Both the position numbers and the translations under genes were made by a program. Under the pieces are notes generated by a model. It was not told the origin of the DNA. It did not search any database and saw only the letters and a program-made list of their open reading frames with translations. A DNA stretch of 64,000 nt from Paraspadella gotoi. Its lineage: Eukaryota; Chaetognatha. The stretch spans positions 1,555,554-1,619,553 of the forward strand of contig CM119266.1 of the NCBI GenBank assembly GCA_051294375.1, read 5' to 3'. This document shows positions 51,836-63,341 of the stretch, piece by piece. Each line of letters opens with the position of its first letter. The first letter of the stretch is position 1.

Positions 51836-51998
51836 TTTCGTTCGCCATTTTTATCTCGACCACCTCCACCATACGATTGTTAAATGCCATGTTATGAAAT
51901 AAAAATATTTTCTCACTATCTTTTTCAACCACATAAAGGCTTTTTAAAGCAAGTTGAGAATTGATAATTTTTAATTTTTTAACCGCGTCGATTCAGAT

Positions 51999-52128
51999 TC
52001 ATTTAACATTTTCCTCCCACTTATTCCAACTGATTATTACTAGTTTACTACTATTCCAGTACTCACTCTTTTCACTTCTCTCGTCATAAACCAAAACTTT
52101 CTCCGCCATCTTTGTTTTAGTCGCCGCT

Positions 52129-52163
<35 letters not shown>

Positions 52164-53531
52164 TGCCGCGGGCCCTTCCACTGTCGCCGACGACGATCGC
52201 AGCCGGGCGAAGATCTCCAGCAATTGCGCCGATGCTGACCCAGGCGCAGGCATCAGCGGAGCCGGAAACGCGTCGTGCGGCGCCATCTGTGGTGGAAAGG
52301 CGCCGACCATCGTTGGCGGCGCCTGAGGAGACGCCATCGATCTCGAAATGCGCCCGGAATGTGGCACCGACGACGCCTCCATGTCGAATAATTGGTGAGC
52401 GACGCCCGAAGATGCAAATCGAAAAAAGGGCCCCGGTCGACGAAGCGGCTCCTCTGTTTCCGACGACGGAACCGGTCGCGGAAGATCGACAGGGCGTTGA
52501 GTAGGGGATGCGACGGGGTAGGAGGATGACGACGACGACGATGACGACGACGACGACGACGACGACGAAAAAGACGACGATGGTGATGATAGTTCGCTCT
52601 CAATCGGTCGCCAGAGTTTAGGAATTTTCTGAAGAACTGGAGATGAAATGGCAGATGGAATTCCAGATGGAATTCCAGATGGAATTACAGATGGAATTCC
52701 AGATGGAATTACAGATGGAATTCCAGATGGAACAGGGAGAATATTTAAAGAAGGAGGAAGACGAGGAGGAGGACGTCGATGAGAAGTAGGCAGAGGAGGA
52801 AGAGGAGGAGGGCCAAGGGGAGACGCTTGACCGAGTGGGAGAGGTCGAGGCGGTTGCCGCGCCAAAGGAGGATGAGGAGGAAGAGGAGTTTCCCTCGACA
52901 AAGAATAGGGGCGAAGAAGAGCGGGGAAAGGAGGAGGAAGATGATGGAATGTCGTCGTCGTTTCCGCTTTTCTCTTTTTCGCTCCGAATCTGAGGAAAGC
53001 GGCGTCGTCGACGTGAGCGGCGTCTCTGTCGGAAAAGGCCGCCGCTTTCTCGGTCGCTCGAAATCGTCTCTCGGAGACGTCGAGATTTTTAGCCGACATA
53101 TCGAGCGGGGCGTCGACCGTCGGCGTCGGCGGCGTGTCGAGAACACCAGAGAGGACCACGCCGAAACCGGTGGCGCCGCTCGACGCGCGCGAAAGAATTT
53201 TGTCGACGCTGAATTTGTCGGAGGGCGTCGAGGGTGGCGTTGTTTGCGGCGTTTCCGTTGAGGCCGATGACGCCGCTGGGGCCCCTGCATTCCCTGGCGG
53301 AGACTTTTTGAAGCCGGCGTCGTCGTCGGTCTATTATCATTATCTGTCTGCGTTTTCTGTCGTCGTCGTCGTCGGACAGTCACGCCCAAATCCGTCGTCC
53401 TCTTTACCGTCGTCGATGTTTTCTTTCGGCGGCCGGATATGTCTCGGCGCCAAGATACCGGCGTGCGCGGGTAAAAGCGGCGTCTTCGATCTCGAGCAGG
53501 CGTCGTTGCCCAGGAGATTGTCCGAAGTCAT
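51999..53531 (-). CDS. N-terminal exon(s) with eh1 repressor motif; probable transcription factor
   Basis: ATG at 53531 gives MTSDNLLGNDACSRSKTPLL. After two frame slips, at about 53400-53300, the frame reads PSDKFSVDKILSRASSG. FSVDKIL fits the engrailed-homology-1 consensus that recruits Groucho and marks NK, paired and Fox factors. A 386-codon frame continues to 51999: Pro-rich, six tandem five-residue units (PSGI/PSVI, 52650-52735), a Ser run, TMVGAFPPQMAP and an Ala16 run coded by (GCC)n. The exon most likely ends at a GT shortly after the Ala run, not at the in-frame stop. No DNA-binding domain is inside it. It is the natural N-terminus for the homeodomain at 41.6-42.1 kb, but 10 kb with two gaps separates them. 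Confidence 0.6.
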
Positions 53532-54008
53532 TTGTAAAATTTAAGTCGTTTTGGTTAACAGATCGTTAAATGTCTCGAATGTTTAATTCCATTTTAAATA
53601 TAAGCTGGTCTATTCGTTGGTGTTTCTTTTTTGTTGGTTGTTGTTGTTGTTTGTGTTGTTGTTGTTGTTTTTGTTTTGTTTTGTTTTGTTTTTATTAACA
53701 TCCGTTTGTTTAATTTGCTTGTCTATTTATAAAAAACAATTTACAACATTGAGCTCTGCGCGTCCGATTGATAAGAGTAAAGATCCGCGGAAAATGAGTC
53801 GCCCGCGTCTCGATCAACACTCTTCATATTTTTTTTTTAAATTAGATTTTAGCGGCGATATCGTAACAGTTGTGGGCCGTCGTTGTGCGTCGTTGTCGTT
53901 GCCGTCGTGCTTGTCGTCGTTGTCGTTGCCCGTCTGGTCGTTGTCCGTTGTCGTCGTCCGCGCTGGAGAAGGAAGGAGAAAATGAAGAGGATTTCCCGAA
54001 AACGCGAT
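53532..54008. promoter_or_regulatory. 5' region of the eh1-motif gene
   Basis: Between the start codon and the polypurine tract. It contains (GTT)n at 53633-53670 and a GTC/GTT-rich stretch at 53877-53960. The promoter role is only positional. Confidence 0.35.
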
Positions 54009-56638
54009 GCGAATGAGAAGAGGGAAAAAGGGAAAGAGGGGAAAAGAGGAGGAGGGGAAACAGAGGAGAGGGGAAAAGAGAGAAAGGGGGACAGAGGGGA
54101 GGGGAAAAGAGGAAGAGGGGATAAGGAGAAGAGGGGAAAAGGAGGGAAAGAGAGGGAACAAAGGGGAGATGGGAAAAGAGGCAGAAGGGGAAAAGAGAGA
54201 GGGGAAAGAGAAGGGAAAAGAGGGAGAGGACGGAAAAGAGGAGAGGGGGAAAAGAGAGAAGAGGGGAAAAGAAAGAGGGGAACAGAGGGAGGGGAAACTA
54301 AGAGCAGGGAAAAAAGAGGAGAGGGAAAAAGAAGGAATGAGAAAAAGGCAGAGGGGATAAGAGTAGAGGGAAAAGAGAGAGCGGAAAAGGGAGAAAGAGG
54401 GGAAACAGAGGGGGAGTGGGAAAGGGAGAGGGGAAACGGAGAAGAAGGGGAAAAGAGAAGCAAGGGGACACAGCTAGGGGAGGGGAAGAAGGAGAGGGGA
54501 AAAGAGGAGATGGGGAAAAAGAGGGCATAGGGGGCGAAAAGAGGAGAGGGGAAGAGGAGAAGAGGGGAAAAGAAGAGAGAGGGGGAAAACAAGAGGGAGA
54601 GAGCGTGGAGGGGAATCACAGAGGAGTAGGGGAAAGGAGAAGAGTGGGAAAGAGGAAGAGGGGAACAGAGGGGAGGAGGAAAAGAGAAGAGGGGGAAAAG
54701 AGAGAAGAGGGAAAGAGAGGAGAGGGCGAAAAGGAGAGAGGGGAAAAGGGAAAAGAGGAAAAGAGGGAAGAGGGGAAAAAGAGAGGGAAAGAGAAGAGGG
54801 GAAAAGAGAAAGAGGGGAACAGAGGGGAGGGGAAAAGAGAAAGAGGGGAAAGAGGGACGTAATGGGAAGCGGCCACAAGGGAGGAGGAGGAGCAAAAAAA
54901 CCGCGCTCCGCGCCACCGCGCCCAGGTTCGTAACACCGGCGGCGACCCCCCTCGTCTTCCGCGGACGCTCTCCTCCGAGCCCCAGGGGGACGGGAAAAGA
55001 GGAAGACGGGAAAAAGCAGAAAGAGGGGAAAAAGAGGAGATGGGAACAAGGAGCGCAGAGGGGAAAACGAGGAGGAGGGGTAGCAGACGGGGGAAGGGCG
55101 AAGAAGGAGAGGGGAAGGAGGAAGAGGGGCAAAGAGAAGAGTGGGGAACCAAGGGGAGGGGAAAAGAAGGGCAGAGGGGAAAGAGGCAGATGGGAAAAGA
55201 GGAGAGGGGAAAAGAGGAGAGGGAAAAGAGGAGAGGGGAAAGACGAAGAGGGGAACCAGAAGGGGTAGGGGAGAAAGAGGAGAGGGGAAAAAGGGGAGAT
55301 GGGAAAAGAGGAGAGGGGAAAAGAGGAAGGGGAAAAGAGGAGAGGGAAAAAGAGAAGAAGGGAACAGAGGGGCAGGGGGGAAGAGGGAGAGGGAGGGAAA
55401 GGAGAAGAGGGGAAAAGAGAAGAGGGGAGACAGATCGGGGAGGGGAAAAGAGGGGAGAGGGAAATAGAGGAGATGGGAAAAGAGAGGAGGGGAGAAAAGA
55501 AAGGGTAGAGGGGTAAAAGAGAAGAGGGAAAAGAGAAAGAGGTACCAGAGGGTGAAGGGGAAAGAGACAGAGGGGAAAGAGGAGATGCGGAAAGAGGAAA
55601 GACGGCGGAAAAGAGGAGAGGCGGAATAAGAGGAGAGGGAAAAGAGAAGAGGGTACACAGAAGCGCGGGAGGGGGAAAAAGAGGAAAGACGGGAGAAGGA
55701 GAGGACAGAGGGTAAACAGAGGGGGAGGGGAAAAGAGAACAAATGAGGGGAAAAGAAGGAGATGGGAACAAGAGGGGAGGGGAAAAGAAGGAGAGGGGTA
55801 AAGGAGATTAAGAGGGGGAAAAGAGCAAGAAGGGTAACATGAGGGACGGGGGAAAAGAAGAAGAGGGGCAATGCAGGAGATGGGAAAAGAGGGAGAGGGT
55901 GACAAGAGTGAGCGGGGAAAAGAGGAGAAAAAAAAGAGGGGAAAAGGAGAAGTAGGGGAAAAAGAGAGGAAAGGGGACAGGAGGGGAGGGGGACAAAGAA
56001 GGGAGGCAGGAGGAAAAAGGGAAGGAAGAAGAAGGGGGGAAAAGAGAAGAGGGGAAGCAGAGGGAGGGGAAAAGAGGGAAAAAGGAGGGGAAAAAAGGAG
56101 AGCAAAGGGGGGAAAAGAGAGAGGGAAGGAGAGGCAGAGAGGGGAAAGGGAAGAGTGGGGAAAAGGAGGGAGCTCAGGGAAAAAGAGAGAGGGGAAAAGA
56201 GCGGAGAGGAGGGCGAAGGAGAAGAAGGGGGGAAAAAGGAAAGAGGGGAACAGAGGGGAGGGGAACAAGAGAAGGAGGGGACAAATGAGGAGCAGTGAGT
56301 GGGGGGAAAAAGAGGGCAAGGGGGGATAAGAGGGGGGACGGGGAAAAGAGAAGAGGGAAAAAGAGAAACGACGGGGACAACAGAGGAGACTGGGTAGCAT
56401 AAGAGGAGAGGGAAACGAGGAGAAGGGAAAAGGAGAAGGGGGAAATGAAAGCAAGAGGGAAAGAGGAGATGGGACAGAGGAGAAAGGAAGGAGTGAGGAG
56501 GAGAAGTGGGAAGAGGCGCCGGGGGGGGGGTCGGCCGTTGGGGCGAAGGAAGAAGAGACAGAGAGCAGAAAGAGGGGAAAAGAGCAGAGAGAGAGAGACG
56601 AGAGAGAGAGAGAGAGAGCAAAGAGAGAGAGAGACAAT
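54009..56638 (+). repeat. 2.6-kb polypurine:polypyrimidine tract
   Basis: The + strand is almost purely A and G, built from variable GGGGAAAAGAGGAGA-like units of 12-16 bases. Absence of stops gives artefactual frames of over 600 codons on the minus strand. A 125-bp GC-rich non-repetitive island interrupts it at 54867-54992. Mirror-symmetric stretches make triplex (H-DNA) formation likely. It starts about 480 bp upstream of the eh1-gene start. Confidence 0.95.
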
Positions 56639-58580
56639 TCTCTCCTTCTGACTTTGGACAGGCGAAGGTGGGATAAGACCTCCATTCTTTTTACAAGACA
56701 ATGACATATCAAGACCCTGCAAGCTTTCAATCAAGACACTTTCACTTTAAATCAATCAATCAATCAATCATTTTAAATCAATCGAGACTCTTTCTCTTTA
56801 AATCTTAGAAAATGGATAGGTGGAGCGTAATATGAGTCGGGCGGGATGTGGTGCATTGTGGGGAATTTTTTTTAATTCTGAAAGGAGTGTTTGGCTTGTG
56901 GTGGTTTTCGGTGAGATGTGGTGGATAGTGGTGGGTTGTGGTGGGTTGTGGTGGGTTGCGTGGATTGTGGAGATGACAAGACCCTCCGAACGAAACGATC
57001 GACTCGTTGAACATCGTCGTCTTTGTTCAATTGCAAAAGTGGCAGAGGGCAGTGGAGAGAGAGAGAGGACCCAATCGGGGGTGCTAAGGCAGGGGATGTT
57101 GAGGAGGGGATGTTAGAGAGAGGGGGTGTTAAAGAAGGGAGAAGGGGTGAAAATACAGAAATGATGGGAACGATGTAATACGTATAACAGAGAATTATAT
57201 AAAGGAAAGGTTAAAAATTTGACTGACGGGAATGGGTACAAAGAGGAAATAAAATATCGGTTCTGAAAGATGTTTGGTAGTCGTTCGAAATAAAACGGGG
57301 CCGGTGATTACCTACCCCTTCCTCTTTCTCCCCCTCCATCCACCTTCTGTCACCCCCCCCCACCCCCTCTCTCCATCTCGCGCCCGAAATTGGTTCATTA
57401 GCGGGAATCGGCCTCCGAGTCGAAGGCGACGCATCCGAAGCCAAAACTCATTCACATCAATTAAAAAGGAAAATAGATCTCGCGATCCTTTCCCGAGGAG
57501 AGGAGAGGGGGAAGCGCCGGTAGCGGGAGAGGGAAGGTCTGAGTTCTTTTCGAGAGGGTTGGGGTGGAAGGGAAAAGAGATCTTTGTGATGAATTATTGA
57601 GGAAGGGTTGGGGAAGAGGTTTTCGAGGGGATAGAAGGGGGGAAAAGATATCTTTGTTATCAGTTATGTTTATCTTTGGGCAAGAGTAAATGCAATCTTT
57701 TTTTTTTTAAATGGAGCAGGAAAAATACGTTTAAATCGTTTTTGAGGAAGACCCAAAGGTGAAACGGGAGCAACAAAACAAAAGGAATTTGTTTTTATCA
57801 GTCAATGAGGGGAGAGAAGAAGAACAAAACGATTTTTATAACTAAATAAATTAAATTATTTCGTTATATCATTTAAGGAAAAACTCATGCTTCTGAAATT
57901 AAGAGAGAACTGAATCTATTTATAACAAAAGACAGGATCAGAGGAAAGAGTGATTTTGACAGTTCTATAGTTCCTGCAAGCTGATTGGTCGGTTCCAGTT
58001 CCGTATCGGCCAATGATGATTCAATTCTGGCGGCGATCGCCCGATCCTATGATCCGTTTTGGATTTTGGTTGGATTGATCTCCTGCGATAATATGTTTAA
58101 AAAATATATACATATTGAATTTGTCTCTCCTGGGGAAGACGATGCCGCGATTTTACGTCTCATGTCGATAAAATGTCTTTCTCATGTCCGCTATACTATT
58201 TTGAATAAAAAAGGTAGGTTTTAACCAGTTAACCAGCCTTAACCTAACCCCTAACCTTAATCGCTAACCTAATTTTTAACTAAAGAAATTAACCTAATTC
58301 CCAATTTAAGATGTAATGGGGCGTTCTCGGAAGATAAGGCCGACTGGCTCTGCGACTTAACAAACTGAACGAAATTAACAATGACGTCTCTTTTTTTCGA
58401 TTCCGGTTTTTTGTGGAATTGATTTCTTCAGTTAATATTTAGTTTTCTTTGTTTAAAAAAAGGAGAAAAAAATTTTGGCCAAGAATCTTTTTCCGCGTCG
58501 AATTTACATTTCCTCATCGAGAAATAAAATCATTTTATTTCACGATTCATTTACTACTATAATTGGATTGACGACTAAAG
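56639..58580. other. intergenic, no gene supported
   Basis: R3 in reverse at 56640-56745; (ATCA)n at 56750-56772; a G-rich GTGGTGGGTT array at 56915-56960; inverted CCAAT pentamers around 57980-58020; C-rich telomere-like CCTAACCCCTAACC at 58226-58275. Short open frames at 57274-57600 (+) and 57985-58224 (+) have no recognisable family. Confidence 0.4.
56640..56745 (-). repeat. dispersed repeat R3
   Basis: Reverse strand matches 46420-46560 (gtcttgattgaaagcttgca, tgtcattgtcttgtaa, cctgtccaaagtcag). Confidence 0.8.
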
Positions 58581-59330
58581 AGATTCTCATCCGGGACTGC
58601 GGAGGGAAGTCTCATCCGGGACCGCGGAGGGAAGTCTCATCCGGGACGTGGCGGAGGGAAGTCTCATCCTCCGTGAGGGCAGTCTCATCGGGACGCGAGG
58701 GAAGTCTCATCCGGGACCGCGCAGGGAAGTCTCATTCCGGGACCGCGGAGGGAAGTCTCATCCGGGACCGCGGAGGGAGTCTCATCCAGGACCGCGAGGG
58801 AAGTCTCATCCGGGACCGCGGAGGGAAGTCTCATCCGGTAAGGACCGCGGAGGAAGAAGTCTTCATCCGGGGACCGCGGAGGAATCTCATCCGGGACCGC
58901 GGAGGGAAGTCTCATCCGGGGACCGCGAAGGGAAGTCTCATCCGGGGACCGCGGAGGGAAGTCTCATCCGGGACCGCGGCAGGGAAGTCTCATCCGGGAC
59001 GCGCGAGGGAAGTCTCATCCGGGACCCGCGGAGGGAAGTCTCAATCCGGGACGCGGATGGGAAAGTCTCATCCGGGACCGCGGAGGGATAGTCCTCATCC
59101 GGGACCGCGGCAAGGGTCAGTCTCATCGGGACCGGAGTTATGGAGAGTCTCAATCCGGGACCGCGAGGGAAGCTCATTCGCAGAGTCCGGACCGCGGAGG
59201 GAAGTCTCATCCGGGACCGCGAGGGAAGTCTCATCCGGGACCGCGGAGGAGGTCTCATCGCGGGACCGCGAGGGAAGTCTCATCAGACCGCGGAGGGAAG
59301 TCTCATCCGGGACCGCGGAGGGAAGTCTTA
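58581..59330 (+). repeat. 25-bp tandem array, about 30 units
   Basis: Unit GGGACCGCGGAGGGAAGTCTCATCC in part, each unit with a SacII-type CCGCGG. Frequent one-base gains and losses shift frame from unit to unit, so long frames through it are by-products. Confidence 0.95.
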
Positions 59331-59632
59331 ATATATTCTTTTATTAAGTTACGATTTTATGGAATAATGTGCGTGCTACAGAAGACAATGCACATGCTAA
59401 TTTTTTATTAAACTGGGTAATATTTTTTAGTCTTGACCTGGCGTAAAGTTGATACTGAAGGCTGAAGAGGCACTTAAAAAGATGAGTAGCGTAATAAAGG
59501 AAACAATTTTAAGGGGCGAAATTCGGTTAATCGGAGATTAAAATTAAATAGGTAAAGTAATCAGGTGCAGTAAAATGTTGAGAGAGAAAGTGAGATAAGA
59601 AAAAAAGAAAAGAAAAAAAAAAGTGAAAAATA

Positions 59633-59748
59633 AGAAGACAGTCTGAACAAAGTTAAGTAGAAGTCAAATAAGAAGACAGTCTGAACAAAGTTAAGTAAAA
59701 GTCAAATAAGAAGACAGTCTGAACAAAGTTAAGTAAAAGTCAAATAAG
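59633..59748 (+). repeat. 38-bp direct repeat, three units
   Basis: ATAAGAAGACAGTCTGAACA-containing unit, units nearly identical. Confidence 0.95.
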
Positions 59749-59797
59749 GTGATCACAAATGACCAAAAGTTGAAGAAAGAAAGAAAGCAAGAAACCA

Positions 59798-59832
<35 letters not shown>

Positions 59833-60061
59833 CTTGAAATGAAAATAAAAACCGGTAAGTGACAGAATCAGGGTCAAGCTCCTCTCGTTTAATCTTGAAA
59901 ACCGAGTAATAGCATAAAAATTAACTCTTATACCATTTAATGTTTATTCTTAATGTCATAAAGACCGCGATGAGAGGAGGAGGAGGAGGAGGAGGAGGAG
60001 GAGGCGGAAGAAGAGACAGTGGGACTTCTTAACTGGAAATCACCGCTGCGACCTTTGATGA

Positions 60062-60176
<115 letters not shown>

Positions 60177-60927
60177 TATCGCCTGTCAACTGTTGTTTAT
60201 ACTCGCCCTCAGTAAATCTTGGCCACCTTCAATTTTTCAGTCAAAAACTCCCTTTTTCTTCGACAATTTTTATTCGCGTCACAAAACCCGAGAATAATTT
60301 TTTTTTGTAAATTAAAAGCCAAAATATAAATTTCTCCTGATAACTCCGGATTTTTTTTCTGTAACGAATGTAATTCCCGCGTTGGGTCATTCGCAATGTG
60401 TATTGTATTGTTTATTGTAACGAGGGGATTGCGTGTGAAAAATTGTAGCTTTTTGGGTCAAATTTAGTTTCGGACGTCATTTTCTTATCGCAAATGTTTG
60501 TGTAACAATTTTTTTTACTAATAAGTCAATAATCATTCTATTTTTATCTGCCTAAATGTTTCTAGTCCCGTTAAAGGAACTAAGCATTTCCAAAATCGTT
60601 GCTCTCGCTAAACGGGGAATCACTCGGGCAACCAAATCTACTTCCAATAAAAAAAACAAACCATAACGTGACTCAACTTTTCTCTGACCCGTGTCAGCGT
60701 GGCACGAAATTGTCGAAAGTCACGTATCTCGTAACTTTGCGTGCGAGAACAAAATTAAGTTGCGTGAGACGAGAAAAAAGAACGAGGAAGAAAATGACCC
60801 AACGAAAATAGACGCTGATGACTTAATTAATCTTACGACCCCCTCCCAAAAAATAACAACAACGTAAAAGGAACTAAAAAAAAATTTAAGAACAAAAAAA
60901 CGAACAAAAAACACTTTTTTTTTCAAG

Positions 60928-63341
60928 ATGCCGCAGGACAATCGGCCTCCGCTTCCGTCTTACGATCTTCTCTTTCCTCAAACTCCGTCAGCGGACAGCG
61001 ACACCGCTTCCAATTCTACGTCCGCTTCCAATTCTACGTCCGCTTCCACTTCTACGTCCGCTTCAAATCCAGGATTTCTCGGCTCCCGTTCCATCTCGTC
61101 TTCCGGCGTCGTCATCGACTTTGGTTCCGGTTCCACTTTGTCCTCTTTTCCCGATTCCGTCTCGAAGAAGAATTTGGATTTCGGCGCCGATTTCGTTGCA
61201 GACGTTGGATCCAATCCTGACGTTGCGATGCGAGAGAGAAACATTGATGAGAAAAGAGAGACGAGCCGACACGTCGCCTACAACAACAACAACAACAACA
61301 ACAGCGATATCAACAAGAGCAATGAGGCCGCCAACGACATCAGCAACGTCAGCAGCATCAGCAACGAGGATTGCGACGACATCGCCAACTCTTCCATCAG
61401 CGTCAGAGAGCGAGCGATGAAATTGGACGCGATCGAATCGGAATCTGAGTCACGTCCGCCGCAGCCGAGTCCTCACCACGGCAGCTTCGTCTCGACGGGA
61501 TCCGCGGGTAAGTTCAGTTATCGCCACTATTTTTAGAAAATGCTCCAATTCTTACAAAATTCTCTGGGTAAATTTCCTTTCTTTTCGTTGTTGATTAATT
61601 AATGTACGAAGAGTTTTTGTTTCTTTTACAGTCTTCATCGGCGCAAATCAAATTCGCTGATGAAATTAGTCGAAACTGTCCGTATACAATAATAAATATC
61701 GTTGTAAAAGAAACAAAAACTCTTCTACTTTGTACATAAACAATTCTTAAAATAATCCATTACGCGAACCCTTAACTTAACTTTCAAATTGAAATGGGCC
61801 GCTTTTGGATAACTGTTTCTGTGATTGTTTACAAGATTAATAATTATAACATTGGTTGGTTGAGTTTGTTTTATTTTTTCATTCATTCATTCATTCATTC
61901 ATTAATCATCCACATGGGCCTTGTTATACGTACTTTGTTGTACATTCTTTAAAATGTATTTTTATAATGTGAATCGGTATGACTTTAATGTTTACCCGCC
62001 ACACTCTCCATCTCTCCCATCTTTTAATCCAGGCTCTTTCAGCGAGTGGAGGAAGCCCTCCCGCAAGTCGACGATCTCCTCCAAGGTCGGTGGCGCCGGA
62101 TCTTCACCGACGCAGCCGTCGCACCTGACGCCGTCGACAAGGCGGTGGATGGTGGCGGCGGCGAAAGCGGAGTATCACCCTCTGGCCAAGATGCTCGCGA
62201 ACGACGGGCGGTTGGCAACCTTCAAGGACATCGTCAACGGATACACCGCGTTGCACTGGGCCGCCAAGGAGGGACAGGTTGATAATAAGGGTTTTATGTA
62301 TCTGCGCTTGGCCGAAAAGGAAAGGATCGGTTGATGATTTCAAATGCGCGAAGTGCTCAACTCTCAATTCCCCTCCAAGGTCGACGTTGTCAAGCTCCTC
62401 ATGGGCTTTGGCGCAGAAGTTGACGCTCGGAGCAACGGTGGCTACACTGCCTTGCATCTGGCGTCGATGCATCGTCATTCGCAGGTGCGATACAATCTAC
62501 GATTCCCTCTTGACATCTTGCTCTGCTTGTGCTTTTATCATCTTTAAATCTCTCTCTCTTTCTCTCTTTCTCTCTTTCTCTCTTTCTCTCTTTCTCTCTT
62601 TCTCTCTCTCTCGCCCCAAAGGTTGCGCGCCTTCTCATAGAGGTTTACCACGCGAACGAAAACGCTCGCGACTTCGCCGGTCGTCGTCCCCGCGACTACG
62701 GCGTCGAAAGTGAACACAAAGACGACGAAAATTCCGACAAATTGGGAGGTAGGCTTAGAATGACTTATCGAAACTGTTGGTATATTTTAATCCACTATAG
62801 TTGATTCTTTCCGCGAAATTAATACTTATTTCATATTAATCCTTATTTAACTAATACAACTCTCGTCAAGTTTATACTTAATCCCTACCCCGCAGTGGCG
62901 CGCGGCGGCTCCCAGCGCTCCTCGTGGCGAAAATTCGCGTCGAAATCCGAAGAAAAACAAGAGACAAACGGAAAGAAATTGTCGTCGTGGCGATCCAAAT
63001 CCGACGGGCATTTCAAGCAGTATCAGCAGCAGCAAAAGCGGGAGCAAGAGCGAATCAAACAGCAGCAAGAGCAGGAGGCCCAACTGCGTAAGATGCAGCT
63101 GCAGCGAATGAAGGACCTGCAGCAGCATCACCGGCAATCGATCAAAGAACAGCAAAATCAGCAAAGGCTGAAGGAACAACAGCAACAGCATCAGAGACTG
63201 AAGGAACACCAGAAACAGCATCAATGGCAGGATACGCGGCAGGAAGAGCAGCAGCACGCGAGGTCGGCGCCGAAGAAATCGCCGATGAAGGCTTTCGAGG
63301 AAGCTGAGTTTCAGAGAACCACACAGATTACTTTCGTTTGA
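60928..63341 (+). CDS. SOWAH (sosondowah)-like ankyrin-repeat protein
   Basis: Five exons (60928-61507, 62033-62277, 62380-62484, 62622-62748, 62896-63341) agree in phase and give 500 residues without a frameshift. Residues 1-195 are low in complexity: Asn/Ser/Thr repeats and an N7 run. Residues 235-330 hold the conserved SOWAH module: RRWMVAAAKAEYHPLAKML, then GYTALHWAAKEGQ, VDVVKLLMGFGAEVDARSNG, GYTALHLASMHRHSQ, VARLLIEVYHANENARDFAG and RRPRDYG, i.e. about three ankyrin repeats with the distinctive end. The tail is a Gln-rich charged coiled coil (KREQERIKQQQEQEAQLRKM). Vertebrate SOWAH proteins have a SOWAH domain N-terminally; I cannot see one here. Molecular role unknown. The exon 4 acceptor is preceded by (CT/TTCT)n. 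Confidence 0.9.
62550..62614 (+). repeat. (TCTCTCTT)n polypyrimidine repeat before SOWAH exon 4
   Basis: Pyrimidine octanucleotide repeat ending a few bases before the CCCCAAAG acceptor. Confidence 0.9.

Noticed and set aside
53849-56734. Three overlapping minus-strand frames of 640-715 codons rich in Ser, Pro, Leu and Phe
   Set aside because: They are the pyrimidine side of a polypurine tract that lacks stop codons in every frame. No domain, no splice context and all frames equally open.
58475-59347. 290-codon frame of repeated GKSHPGPRREVSSG-like residues
   Set aside because: Produced by the 25-bp array; unit length and indels shift frame, and two other frames are open as well.
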